A DNA stretch of 64,000 nucleotides from NCBI GenBank assembly GCA_902810075.1, contig LR778135.1, positions 1,612,001 to 1,676,000 on the forward strand, in the 5' to 3' direction. The stretch is from Ruminococcaceae bacterium BL-6. GTDB lineage: Bacteria; Bacillota; Clostridia; Oscillospirales; Acutalibacteraceae. Made by a program: the position numbers and the translations under genes. A model generated the notes under the pieces. That model was not told the DNA's origin. It saw nothing but the letters and a program-made list of their open reading frames with translations, and did no database searches. Every line of letters begins with the position of its first letter. The stretch's first letter is position 1. Shown here piece after piece: positions 50,377 through 59,276 of this stretch.

Positions 50377-51000
50377 TTAGTCCATGGTCCCTACTTTAAC
50401 ACCATCTTCGTACATATCAGAGGCAACGGTTCCTTCGCCGCCGCCTTTACCTGTACCATCAACCCAGCCAAAACCTTCAATATAAGTCTTACCATCTTTT
50501 ACATCGCCTGTTTTAGGTTGAGTGGATTTTTGCGAAGATTTTTTGCTGGACGTATTTCCGGATTTGCTCTTGGATTTCCCGTCCACCACAGGCTTAGAAG
50601 TATACTCCGGCGTCTTGTCCTTGTTGGTCAGGGCCGGGTTCGTGGCCTTGGTCTGGTTTCCTTTGCTGTCCGTTCCACCGGCTCCCTCAACTTTAGGTGC
50701 CGGAGGTGCCGACGTCGGCTTAGAAGGGGTCGAAGTCAAGGCCGCGCTCCGGGATGTTTCAGTTTTCGGGTCAAAAGCGGCAGCATTCTCGCCAGAACCG
50801 GAAACCACGGAACTGCTGATGGAGCCGACAGTAAGGGACGCATTAACCTCCGAACTAGCCTCGGAGCCTGTAGCGCCGGGATCAGTTTTGATGTTGGAAT
50901 TGACACCCAAAAGAACAACGGTCAGAACGCCGCAGAAAACGAGCGTACTGGCCAGTACAGCTATCTTTTTACCCTTCGGGGTAAGCGTAATCTTTTTCAT
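50377..51000 (-). CDS. Anchored Ser/Thr/Lys-rich surface protein (paralogue 2)
   Basis: ATG 51000, AGGAAAATTT upstream, 207 residues. N-terminal helix (about 10-30), the same linker and the C-terminal motif YIEGFGWVDGTGKGGGEGTV. Tandem duplicate of the gene at 49830. Spacing is 4 bp, so the two are in one operon. Confidence 0.7.
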   Translation of the reverse strand: MKKITLTPKGKKIAVLASTLVFCGVLTVVLLGVNSNIKTDPGATGSEASSEVNASLTVGSISSSVVSGSGENAAAFDPKTETSRSAALTSTPSKPTSAPPAPKVEGAGGTDSKGNQTKATNPALTNKDKTPEYTSKPVVDGKSKSKSGNTSSKKSSQKSTQPKTGDVKDGKTYIEGFGWVDGTGKGGGEGTVASDMYEDGVKVGTMD

Positions 51001-51111
51001 AAATTTTCCTCCATTCAATATCAGCGGCCAGTGGGTATTCACTACCTCAACTTAACCACTTTTGTAAATATTTGTCAAGGGATTGATATGCAATTAAGAA
51101 AGAAACAAAAA

Positions 51112-51136
51112 TAACTCGGACATTTTGTCCGAGTTA
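51112..51136. repeat. GGACA palindrome copy 10
   Basis: 11-bp arms TAACTCGGACA/TGTCCGAGTTA, loop TTT. Lies after the 51159 gene on the minus strand and before the 51000 gene. Confidence 0.9.
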
Positions 51137-51158
51137 CGAAAAATTGAAAAGCTTATTT

Positions 51159-51437
51159 TCAATTATGTTTCTTATAGAGGGGATATGTCTGAATGCTTGC
51201 GTCTTCGGCCCAATCAAGAAGCCGATTCGTGGCCGAACGCGTGATCTCGCTGCTTTCTTTCAAAATATCGATGTCGCCCTGCATCTTGTCAAGCCGATTT
51301 TCTACTCGGCCCATCCGGTCGTCCAGGGAATCAAGCCGATTTTCGACTCTGCCCACTTGGCCTTTCAGTGAGCCTAACTCAGCGTATATGGGCTTTAACA
51401 GTTCCGCAATCGCCTGCAGATCGTCTTTGTCTAACAT
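51159..51437 (-). CDS. Small coiled-coil protein
   Basis: 92 residues with heptads GQVGRVENRLDSLDDRMGRV repeated twice in the middle. Probably a trimeric or dimeric coiled coil. No family assigned. Confidence 0.6.
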   Translation of the reverse strand: MLDKDDLQAIAELLKPIYAELGSLKGQVGRVENRLDSLDDRMGRVENRLDKMQGDIDILKESSEITRSATNRLLDWAEDASIQTYPLYKKHN

Positions 51438-51594
51438 TTTTACCGCCTCCCCTGCGTAGTATTGAGTATATCATTTCGGACAGTCGATTTCAAGGATAAA
51501 AATGGGCCTAATTTCATTTTTCCTCCAATTCTATTTTCGACTTGCTGATTTCATTTAATATGCTATAATGAAACAAAAAAAGAGGTGATCCATT

Positions 51595-51813
51595 TTGCCG
51601 CGTGGTCAAAAGAAAGCTCCCCTTGATGTAATCAATGAGCAATTGGCGAAGGTCGATTCTCAGATTGAGAACCATCAGGAAAGAATCAATAACCTCAAGA
51701 GCCAAAAGAACGATCTATTAAAACAAAAACAAGAACAGGAATTGCTTGCTTTGTCTGAAAAGATAAAAGAGAGTGGAAAATCAGTAGAAGAGGTTCTAAA
51801 AGCAATCGAATAA
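51595..51813 (+). CDS. Small coiled-coil protein (DUF4315-like)
   Basis: 72 residues from a TTG with AGAGGTG upstream. One long coiled coil (VINEQLAKVDSQIENHQERI and onward) and a C-terminal helix SVEEVLKAIE. Resembles small ICE proteins of the DUF4315 type, but not verified. It stands alone on the plus strand, ending 6 bp before an IS. Confidence 0.5.
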   Translation: MPRGQKKAPLDVINEQLAKVDSQIENHQERINNLKSQKNDLLKQKQEQELLALSEKIKESGKSVEEVLKAIE

Positions 51814-51894
51814 TCGGAAGCACCGCCTCAATAATGGACGGTTCCCCATTGAACAGACAAAGAAATAAAAGCCCTGTCGCAGAATAGCTAAGAT

Positions 51895-52746
51895 TTAGGC
51901 GGCCTTGCTCCGAATTTCGGACGGAGTGAGGCCGCCTTTCAGATTGATTCGCTCATAATTGTAAAACTGAACATATTCAGCCACTGCCTGTTCCACTTCG
52001 GTACGGCAGGAAAAATTCATACGATATAGGCATTCCGTCTTGAGTGTACCAAAGAAATTTTCCATAGCGGCGTTGTCGTAAGGGCACCCGGGGCTGGACA
52101 TGGACGGCTGAAAATGGTATTCTTGGCTCAGGTCAAAGTATGCTTGTGACGTGTATTGAGACCCCTGGTCGCTGTGGAGTGCAAGTCCATCGGCGACCTT
52201 CTCTTGTTGTAAGGCGTCCCGGATAGTGTCTGTCACCAGTGAGGCGGTCATGTCATTGCCGATACGATAGGCCAAAACCATTTTGCCGCACAAGTCTATT
52301 ACTGCACATAGATACAGCATCCCTTTTGCAGTAGGGATGTAGGTAATGTCCGTAACCCAGAAATGATTGGGCAACGGCTGCTCAAAAATCCTCTGTAACA
52401 AATTCGGATATTTATGTACTGCCTGTTTGTAACGGACATATGGCCGGCGCCGCCGTATCCGCGAAAGAAGGTCACACTTTCGCATGATGCGCAGAATAGC
52501 TTTCAGATTGACTTTTTTCCCGGTCTGTCGCAGAATCCAGCGGCGCACCCGACGACAACCGTAGGTCTGTTTGCAATGTTGCTGACAATTCATGATTAAA
52601 TCCGTCAGCCATTGGTCTCTGGCTTCCTTCGTCTTCCGGTTCCGCCAATCATAGTAGCCGCTCCGCGAAACTTCAAAGGAACGGCACATGGCTTCAACGC
52701 TATACTTACCACGGAACCGTTCAATGACGCGATACTTCAGCTTCAC
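51895..52746 (-). CDS. Transposase OrfB (IS3 type, DDE core)
   Basis: 283 residues. HTH-like part and DDE core: FWVTDITYIPTAKG, LHSDQGSQYTS, AAMENFFGTLKTE. Overlaps OrfA by 4 bp (ATGA), which differs from the slippery-run arrangement of the inverted IS3 pair. Confidence 0.9.
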   Translation of the reverse strand: MKLKYRVIERFRGKYSVEAMCRSFEVSRSGYYDWRNRKTKEARDQWLTDLIMNCQQHCKQTYGCRRVRRWILRQTGKKVNLKAILRIMRKCDLLSRIRRRRPYVRYKQAVHKYPNLLQRIFEQPLPNHFWVTDITYIPTAKGMLYLCAVIDLCGKMVLAYRIGNDMTASLVTDTIRDALQQEKVADGLALHSDQGSQYTSQAYFDLSQEYHFQPSMSSPGCPYDNAAMENFFGTLKTECLYRMNFSCRTEVEQAVAEYVQFYNYERINLKGGLTPSEIRSKAA

Positions 52747-53048
52747 CTCCTTCCAGCTTCGGACAGAAAATTTTGCAGCAGTTCCACTTTCATCCGCAGT
52801 TCAATCAGCTCATTGTTCCGCAACGTTTCTTCATCAACCGGGTTTTGCCGCCGTGGTCTCCCTTTCGGACGGGGCAAGTAACCGTTGGAAATCAGGCTCA
52901 CTTTCCGGTTTTGACGTTTTACCAGCCCTTTTATTTGTTCTTTGCTCAGGCCATAACTCTGGCCAATTTCCCGGTTTGTCTCTCCTGCCGCTTTTCGCCG
53001 GAATACTTCTTCACTCAATTCTTCTATTTTTGTATACTTCCTGGGCAT
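52743..53048 (-). CDS. Transposase OrfA (IS3 type)
   Basis: ATG 53048, AGGAGG upstream, 101 residues. HTH with ETNREIGQSYGLSKEQIKGL and a leucine-rich end. Translationally coupled to OrfB. Confidence 0.85.
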   Translation of the reverse strand: MPRKYTKIEELSEEVFRRKAAGETNREIGQSYGLSKEQIKGLVKRQNRKVSLISNGYLPRPKGRPRRQNPVDEETLRNNELIELRMKVELLQNFLSEAGRR

Positions 53049-53143
53049 GAAAATGACCTCCTGTCGTAGTTCCATTCTACAACAGGGGGCCTTTTCTTTC
53101 ACTGTCCGTTTTCCGGGATATAGTCCAATAATGGGGCGGTGCT

Positions 53144-53365
53144 TTATTTCTTTTCCTGATCGGTAGTTTTCTTTTTTGTTTTCCAATCAGATTCATAATA
53201 TCCGATCGCTTCTGCGTCGGCCGTCGTCACAGACGGTATGCCCTCCGCTGAAATAGGCTGTACCTGGCAGTCAGGATTATCACAGTAATACTGCATTGTT
53301 GCCGTTTTCCCCGGATGATTGTAAACCTCGGTTTTCATTTCATGCTTACAAAACGGACAAATCAT
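53144..53365 (-). CDS. Small zinc-ribbon protein
   Basis: 73 residues. CPFC near residue 3 and C-x4-C (CDNPDC) near 28-33 form a likely zinc ribbon as in small Lar-type proteins. Its end lies against the IS, so the natural C-terminus may have been changed. Confidence 0.6.
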   Translation of the reverse strand: MICPFCKHEMKTEVYNHPGKTATMQYYCDNPDCQVQPISAEGIPSVTTADAEAIGYYESDWKTKKKTTDQEKK

Positions 53366-53648
53366 TTTTCAAATCCTCTCCTTCCGGTCGTATCGTCAGC
53401 ACAATATAATCTTTTTCCAGCTCCGCTCCCCATTCGGGGCGTCCGCCGCGGCCATAGTGGGGAATGACCATGCAGATGCACGAAGGGCTGTCTTTTCTGT
53501 ATCCGTTTCTGAATTTCACTTGTACGGTGTGTCCGATGTATTTGTCAAATCGGCTTTCGTAGTACGGCGTATCTTTCCGATATTCTTCTTTCTTTTCACC
53601 GGATTTTATCATGTCAAACCATTTCTTTTTAGTCGGAAGGGTTATCAT
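53346..53648 (-). CDS. ASCH-domain protein
   Basis: ATG 53648; 100 residues. The pattern LPTKKKWFDMIKSGEKKEEYR with a later KFRNGYRKD and YIVLTI fits the ASCH fold, an RNA-binding PUA-like domain. Overlaps the next two small genes. The longer frame to 53771 lies in another gene. Confidence 0.75.
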   Translation of the reverse strand: MITLPTKKKWFDMIKSGEKKEEYRKDTPYYESRFDKYIGHTVQVKFRNGYRKDSPSCICMVIPHYGRGGRPEWGAELEKDYIVLTIRPEGEDLKNDLSVL

Positions 53649-53885
53649 GATATTCTCCTTTTCCACCAGAGGCCAGCTTTCTTTTCTCTTTCTTCGTTTT
53701 AGTAAAACAAGCGCTGCACAAATCATCCTCGATCCAGAAATCATGATCGTTGCACGGGTGATTCCAGTCACAGCCGCAGACGCGGCATTTCCGTTTGAAA
53801 AAGTCGGGATCCATTTGCTGAATAACCGCGCGGAGCTGGGCGTTTTCTTTTATGAGTTCTAAAATCTCTTCCGGAGCGCATCTAG

Positions 53886-54732
53886 GGCTTGTCTGTAAAA
53901 TTGAAGGGATTGTATTATTTGACCAAAATGGCAATGGAGGCGAGGTAAACGAAAGCGAGATAGGAACTGTCCTTCTTGTCGTATCTGGTTGCTACTCTGC
54001 GAAACCATTTCAGCTTTTGAAAGAAACATTCAACCAGATGGCGCTCTTTGTATAGCCACCAGTCGCAATCCCACGGGTTTGAGACATTGGATTGGGGTGG
54101 AATTGTATAGGTGGCGCCATGCTCCGCGATGTAGCTTCTGATTTTTTCAGCACCGTAAGCCTTATCACCCAGCACATTGCTCCCATTGAGAGAGACTTTC
54201 GACAGCAATGTGACCGCATGGACAGAGTCATGGTCGTTTCCGGGTGAGAGAAGAAACTCTACAGGATTCCCCAGCCCATCCACTATCGTGTGGAGCTTCG
54301 TGTTCAGGCCCCCACGGGAACGGCCTACCGCTTTGGATTGCCCTTTTTTACACCGCCGTTGGCGCTTTCGTGTACCTTCACGGAGGTGGAATCAATGCTC
54401 AGATTTTCCATGTCCGCATCACTGCTGAGCGCTCGGAAAACGGTCTCCAACGTTCCATCATCGCGCCACTTACAAAAACGGGTATAGACCCCCTTCCACT
54501 TTCCGTAATATTCCGGCAGTTCTCGCCACTGGCAACCGCTGCGCGCAATCCATAGCATGCCGTTAAGCATTGTGCGGTTATCTTTCCGCGGCCTTCCTTT
54601 TTTACCTGTCAGTTCGGGTGGAAGCAGGTCTTTAATACGGTTCCATTCTTCATTTGTCAATTCATATCGTCTCATACCATCTAGTCTACTGGTTCCATGC
54701 TTTTTATGCAACTTTTATTTTACAGACAAGGC
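53886..54732. mobile_element. IS5/IS427-type insertion sequence
   Basis: 847 bp. Terminal repeats GGCTTGTCTGTAAAAT and GCCTTGTCTGTAAAAT (one mismatch). Target duplication CTAG at 53882-53885 and 54733-54736. Confidence 0.85.
53915..54711 (-). CDS. IS5/IS427-type transposase with -1 frameshift
   Basis: Two frames (54325-54711 and 53915-54283). A -1 shift on GTAAAAAAGGGC near 54345 links SVKVHESANGGVKKG to QSKAVGRSRGGLNTKLHT and the following part. The D, D, E residues are in LSIDSTSVKVH, NVLGDKAYGA and LVECFFQKLK. A normal frameshift arrangement for this group. Confidence 0.85.
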
Positions 54733-54810
54733 CTAGTATCTTCATAAGCTGCAAGGTGGCTAAAAAGCAGACGAATACCATTTTCATGTGACATTTTTGC
54801 ATATCCTTTA

Positions 54811-55056
54811 CTATCTGCAAAATCGACCGTGTTTCCGATCCTTTGGGTTATCCTTTCCATTATTTTTCCTCCTTCTGTACCTCCCTCCGGGCGGCGGGGA
54901 TTGCTGAATTCTCAATCTATCGCCCTTGTTGTCGGTTACAATGAGCTTATAGCCTTTATTATCTGATAATTCCGGAATTGAGCAAAAATCATGCCTGGAC
55001 ATTTTTGAAAAATTTGGTGCTGGATCTTTTTTTGTTTTCATTGCAGGATTATCCAT
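54811..55056 (-). CDS. Small basic protein
   Basis: 81 residues from ATG 55056 (GAGAGG upstream). Contains DFCSIPELSDNKGYKLIVTDNKGDRL; C-terminal part basic. Overlaps the interrupted gene by 50 bp. Function unknown. Confidence 0.45.
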   Translation of the reverse strand: MDNPAMKTKKDPAPNFSKMSRHDFCSIPELSDNKGYKLIVTDNKGDRLRIQQSPPPGGRYRRRKNNGKDNPKDRKHGRFCR

Positions 55057-55082
55057 TTAGATACCTCTCTATCGCATATGCA

Positions 55083-55103
55083 ACTCGGACAAAATGTCCG
55101 AGT
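55083..55103. repeat. GGACA palindrome copy 11
   Basis: 9-bp arms ACTCGGACA/TGTCCGAGT, loop AAA. Between two minus-strand genes. Confidence 0.9.
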
Positions 55104-55156
55104 AAAAAAATTGGCCTTTCTACAATCATGCAGAAAAGTCAAAGAAATTAAAGTAT

Positions 55157-55426
55157 TTAAAATTCGTAATGTGTCCACATACTAATGATTTTTACAGCCT
55201 TTTGGTCCTCAATCACCTGATAGACAAGCCTATGCTTGATGTTGATCCGCCGCGAGTATGCGCCGGATAAATCCCCTTGCAACTTCTCATATGGGGGAGG
55301 GGTCTGGAATGGGTCTTTCCGGATAAGGTCTATCAGTGCTTTCGCCTTTTTGTCAAGCTCTGCCTCTTTTAGCTTTGGAATGTCTTTGACGGCCCTTTTA
55401 TAATATACAATCGAGTACATTACCAT
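55157..55426 (-). CDS. yoeB: YoeB/Txe-type toxin
   Basis: 89 residues. YKRAVKDIPKL, then PPYEKLQGDLSGAYSRRINIKHRLVYQV and the end MWTHYEF match YoeB, a ribosome-dependent mRNA interferase of the RelE fold. The conserved R and the C-terminal HYE are intact. It overlaps the yefM end by 7 bp. Confidence 0.92.
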   Translation of the reverse strand: MVMYSIVYYKRAVKDIPKLKEAELDKKAKALIDLIRKDPFQTPPPYEKLQGDLSGAYSRRINIKHRLVYQVIEDQKAVKIISMWTHYEF

Positions 55427-55668
55427 TTCACCTCATTTTCGGGTATGCACTCGGAAATGGGTGTCTTCATTCCCTCCATGATAGTTTCTTTCATCTGTGG
55501 AGTAGAGCTAAGATATAGGGTCTCCATTAACCCATTATAATCTTCTTCACTAAGAATGACGGCGTTCCCGGCTTTCGTACTGATATTGACAGGTTCGTTA
55601 AACTTAATGGTTTGCTCCAAGATTCCAAAAATGTTTTTTCTAAAGTTAGTAATATTGATATTAAACAT
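55420..55668 (-). CDS. yefM: YefM-type antitoxin
   Basis: ATG 55668 with GGAGG 8 bp upstream, 82 residues. FNINITNFRKNIFGILEQTI and ISTKAGNAVILSEEDYNGLME are typical of YefM. An upstream frame to 55749 is unneeded. Pairs with YoeB. Confidence 0.9.
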   Translation of the reverse strand: MFNINITNFRKNIFGILEQTIKFNEPVNISTKAGNAVILSEEDYNGLMETLYLSSTPQMKETIMEGMKTPISECIPENEVKW

Positions 55669-55753
55669 TTGGCTCGCCTCCTTTACATGTACATTATAGC
55701 GTACATTCAAGTCTCTGTCAATATGTACAATATAAAAATCTTGATACATATGC

Positions 55754-55778
55754 TAACTCGGACAAAATGTCCGAGTTA
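55754..55778. repeat. GGACA palindrome copy 12
   Basis: 11-bp arms TAACTCGGACA/TGTCCGAGTTA, loop AAA. Between yefM and the second XRE regulator. Confidence 0.9.
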
Positions 55779-55843
55779 TGCCTTAGCGTAGCCGATTAAC
55801 TACTCTGCGTAAATAGCGCTTCTGAGTTGTAAATTCAGAAGCG

Positions 55844-56053
55844 CTATCTTTCGTTGAGAATGTCTTGGTACAGCTCATCTAACGGGATACCCAATTCCCT
55901 TGCAATGTCACAAACCAGCCGAAAGCTTGGATTTCGGTTATCCCCGTTTTCAATTCCGTGGATAGTCGAAACCGCGTGGCCGGTGCGCCGGGCTAGCTCG
56001 GATTGTGACAGCCCTTTATTTTGCCGCACGTAGTGAATTTTGTCGGATAACAT
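55844..56053 (-). CDS. XRE-family helix-turn-helix regulator (second)
   Basis: 69 residues, HTH LSQSELARRTGHAVSTIHGIENG. Paralogue of 43888; both share AVSTIHGIENGDN and PSF. Divergent from an interrupted membrane gene (56118). Confidence 0.88.
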   Translation of the reverse strand: MLSDKIHYVRQNKGLSQSELARRTGHAVSTIHGIENGDNRNPSFRLVCDIARELGIPLDELYQDILNER

Positions 56054-56273
56054 ATTAACTTTCCTTTCGGTATATGGTAAAATTAATTACATAAATTGAT
56101 ATATGGGGATATAGACTATGGATAAATTGGATATCTTTTCAAAGCTACTGGCTCTTGCCACGGGGGCAATTGCAATGATTACTGCAATAATTACCTTTGA
56201 GCCTTCCCCGATTTTTCGGAGACAAAGAAGTAGTGCAATTGGCTGATATCATAGAATATCGCAGGGTTGCTGG

Positions 56274-57184
56274 CTATGCCGCCAGTTGCTGATAAAAGCG
56301 CCGCCGCAAATCCGCCGGCGGGATATTGCCGATGGCAGCGTTGCGGCGCTGCCGATTGTAATAAATCTCAATAAATTCAAAAATGGCGGATTGAGCCTGC
56401 TCTCGGGTTATGTAATGCTCGTGATAGATCATTTCCAGTTTGATCGTGCTGAAAAAGGATTCCGCACAGGCGTTGTCGTACGGCGTTCCTTTGCGGCTCA
56501 TGCTGGGTATCATGTGATTTCGTTTCAAAAGCTTCTGATAGTCCAAACTGGCGTATTGAACTCCCTGATCGGAATGATGTATCAAGCCTGGTCCCGGTTT
56601 GTATCGCCGGATTGCGGTATTCAGTGCTCGTTTGCAGAGGTCGGTATCTATTCGGCTGCCAGTGGCAAAGCCGACAATCTGCCGGTCGAACAAATCCTTG
56701 ACGGCGGCCAGATACAGCCATCCTTCATCTGTTCGGATGTATGTAATATCGGTTACCCAGACCTTGTTGGGGGCGTCTACATGAAAATCCTGATGGAGAA
56801 GATTGGGAGCCACGGGATAATTATGTTTAGAATTGGTAGTGGCTTTGAACTTGCGATGACGGATAGAGTACAACCCATGTACCCTTTGAATCCGGTAAAG
56901 CCGGTTCCGGCTGCAATGAGGAAAACGCAGGCGCACATCGTCCAGTAACTTGTCCAGACCCACGCGGCCTTTATTCTGATTATAGCTGTCTTTCAGCACA
57001 TCATAAATCTTTTGATTTTCCCTGTCTGTCTTACTTCTTGGACAAGACAGCCACCGGTAATATCCGCTTTGGGAGACTTCTAAAATCCGGCACATCTTCT
57101 CCACAGAATGCTCCCCGCTCCGTTCGCGGATTATTTCGTACTTTTTCTCTGGCTTTGACTGAAGATGGCTGCCGCTTTTTTTAA
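56274..57184 (-). CDS. IS3-family transposase OrfB, copy 2
   Basis: Identical to copy 1, with the DDE residues intact; read by -1 frameshift. Confidence 0.9.
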
Positions 57185-57442
57185 GATTTCTACCGTATCC
57201 TCTAAATCCGCTTTTTCCTTGCGCAGCTGGCGATTTTCTTCTTCCAGTTGCCGCATTTGCACCTTTTCGGCGTCGTGGCTGTCCGTTTCCGCGGCAAGCC
57301 AGCGCTCTACCGCATTGCGCGATACGCCCAGATTGCGGCATACTTCCGCAATGCTTTGTTTATCCTCCAACACTAATTTGACAGCGCCTTGTTTAAACTC
57401 CTCGCTGTACCGTGTTCCTTTGCTTTTTTCCATGCCGGACAC
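57131..57442 (-). CDS. IS3-family transposase OrfA, copy 2
   Basis: 103 residues, identical to the copy at 45770. Slippery run near 57180. Confidence 0.92.
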   Translation of the reverse strand: MSGMEKSKGTRYSEEFKQGAVKLVLEDKQSIAEVCRNLGVSRNAVERWLAAETDSHDAEKVQMRQLEEENRQLRKEKADLEDTVEILKKAAAIFSQSQRKSTK

Positions 57443-58295
57443 CCCTTCGTAGTAATTTTATTTTACACTACTCCGGACTCTCCAGCAAATCGGGTATAGC
57501 TCACTTTAGAAAAAATTTGAAGAAAGGCAATTCAGATGAAAATGCGGATATACCACATAACAGTCAAGTGACGGTTATGAAAGGACAAAGGCAAATGAAC
57601 ATAAATCAACAAAATAGTACCGTAAATTCATTTAACACAATAAATAATTATCGTAGTACCAACTTGTACAAAAACTCATCAAATTACACAACAAGTAGTT
57701 ATGAAGCTATTTATTATATAGTTGCTTTCTTGTCCTTAGCATTTCCAATATTGATACTAAAGAATATAACGGTTATTTCTGTAGCCATATCTTCAATAGC
57801 GGTAGTTACCTGTTGTGGTGCTTATTTGAAAAAAAAATTTAATCCAAAAATTAGAACGAAAGAAGAAATGAAACGCCTTTTTTTCTAAGCTTCATTGGGA
57901 TATTTCTTCCATTCTTAGCGTTTGCTAATATTTTTCCACCAGAGCCTTTCAATGTATATTATGAAAAAGAATTTCTTAAAGAGAAAAACTTTGTAAAGAT
58001 TATATTTATGCAATTTGACAATCTTATAAAGAATCCTTCAGCATCTTTTTACTACATTTCAATTGCGTTTGGCGTAATCATTGTTGCTTTAGTAGTCGTA
58101 AAAAATTTTGTTATTTTTATTAAATCTTTTAGGATCTCCGAATTAAAAGAGAGACAAATTAAGATACAGTTGACCGTAAGTAGTATAGGCTTTTTAACGA
58201 TTACTGGTATAACATATTGGCTTTTGTATTATGTTTATGTTGCAATAATAGAAATTACCAAATGGTTGTTAATTATTCTACCTAAGATAGTATAA

Positions 58296-58598
58296 ATACA
58301 TTAACAAAAAGCGTGAAACCATTGTTTAAAAAATTCCCACACGATATAACATACTCCTATCCAAAAAAGGATGATAAGAAGCAATGTAACGAGGTCAAGC
58401 CAAAACATTTATCCACCTCAATTTTAATACTTTCAGTCGAAATGTGCAACTTTCTTTATAGATGAATTTGCTGATCTTCGTCGGCCTCCCGTCTGCCTCA
58501 AACACCCGGCAACGGGAAGGGCGGCTCTGCTGGCCGAGACCAACAAGTAGGACATTTTGTCCGACTTGCCAGAGGCTCGCTCCATCTCTTTTTAATCG
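58296..58598. other. Intergenic region with palindrome copy 13
   Basis: No ORF I support. GGACA copy 13 at 58544-58568, arms CAAGTAGGACA/TGTCCGACTTG with one mismatch, loop TTT, 31 bp past the minus-strand stop at 58599. Confidence 0.75.
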
Positions 58599-59276
58599 TT
58601 ATTGTCCTAAACGTCCTGCAATCATGACAAAATTTCTGCCGTCTTCTATCCCTCTTTGCCATGCACTGGAATGGCCGAGAAATTTTTGACCAACATCAAT
58701 AGATCTTTTGAATGACTTTTCGAACTCCTGATAGGAATCGATTACTATTTGTGGCTTGACCAAAACCAAGGCCCATTCCTGGTTCTCCTGCTTTTGCTGG
58801 TCAAATTTTTGTTTCAGACCAACAATAAAGCCTTGCGCATAATCGTTTTCAAGGCCCTTTGCGCTTTGTCCCAACCTGTAATAGCGCTGCCGGAGCTGCC
58901 GTACCTTTCCCGTAATAAATTCCACGGCATATTCAAAAACTTCTGCGGCTGTTTCGGTATCCTCTTTGAGGCCGTAAAAAACCACCCGGTTTGATCCACG
59001 GGTGGAGTAAAACGCATAAACAGAAAAATTATCGGCAATCAGGGAAGCAAGAAGCCCTTTCCAGGTCGCCTTTTTAAAGGTGATGTCCGTAAATTTTTTG
59101 GAAACGTCTTTGGAAGGCGTTATATGGTCGTTTACGTCTCTCATAGAGAGCTTGTATTTGGCAAGCAGCTCCTGAGCTTTAAGAAGAGCGGCCTGCGCTT
59201 CATTCTCGTTGCTGCTGGTTGACAGGGCAAACAGCTTTTTGATTTTTTTGATAACGGGCTCAATCTCAGTATTCAT
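58599..59276 (-). CDS. DUF2786-domain protein
   Basis: 225 residues. The N-terminal KKIKKLFALSTSSNENEAQAALLKAQELLAKYKL is DUF2786. The rest may resemble DUF7168-type tails. Function unknown; common in phages and ICEs. Directly follows the gene at 59277. Confidence 0.8.
   Translation of the reverse strand: MNTEIEPVIKKIKKLFALSTSSNENEAQAALLKAQELLAKYKLSMRDVNDHITPSKDVSKKFTDITFKKATWKGLLASLIADNFSVYAFYSTRGSNRVVFYGLKEDTETAAEVFEYAVEFITGKVRQLRQRYYRLGQSAKGLENDYAQGFIVGLKQKFDQQKQENQEWALVLVKPQIVIDSYQEFEKSFKRSIDVGQKFLGHSSAWQRGIEDGRNFVMIAGRLGQ

Larger units (their letters stand above)
51820..53142. mobile_element. IS3-type insertion sequence (second kind)
   Basis: About 1.32 kb. Ends GCACCGCCTCAATAATGGAC and (reverse) GCACCGCCCCATTATTGGAC are imperfect terminal repeats. 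No target duplication is clear, so the ends may be off by a few bases or the insertion is old. Confidence 0.75.
53629..54860 (-). pseudogene. Zinc-binding protein gene interrupted by the IS5-type element
   Basis: Start ATG 54860 (GGAGG upstream) reads MERITQRIGNTVDFAD to AAYED before the IS and continues TRCAPEEILELIKENAQLR after it. Removing 53886-54732 and one copy of CTAG rejoins both in frame, giving about 128 residues. The C-terminal part has CRVCGCDWNHPC and LCSACF, a likely zinc finger. Function unknown. Confidence 0.7.
56198..57503. mobile_element. IS3-family insertion sequence, copy 2 (inverted)
   Basis: 1306 bp, same as 45709-47014 in reverse. OrfA 57131-57442 and OrfB 56274-57184 (shifted) are minus strand. 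Target duplication CTT (56195-56197 and 57504-57506). Both insertions lie in ATTACCTT. Confidence 0.92.
56118..58295 (+). pseudogene. Membrane protein gene broken by IS3 copy 2 and by a T-tract frameshift
   Basis: ATG 56118 reads MDKLDIFSKLLALATGAIAM then ITAIITF. Removing the IS and one CTT duplication joins it in frame to RKNLKKGNSDEN and onward to TAA 57888. The next open frame begins ETPFFLSFIGIFLPFLAF with no good start and runs to 58295. One extra T in CCTTTTTTTCTAAG (about 57877) would fuse them as RLFF then LSFIGIFLPF, a continuous membrane helix. Product about 290 residues with several helices. Both damages may be recent; the T run could also be phase-variable. Confidence 0.6.

Noticed and set aside
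45709..57503. Composite transposon made by the two IS3 copies
   Set aside because: Each copy has its own target duplication and interrupts a different gene, so two separate insertions explain it better; inversion by recombination is still possible.
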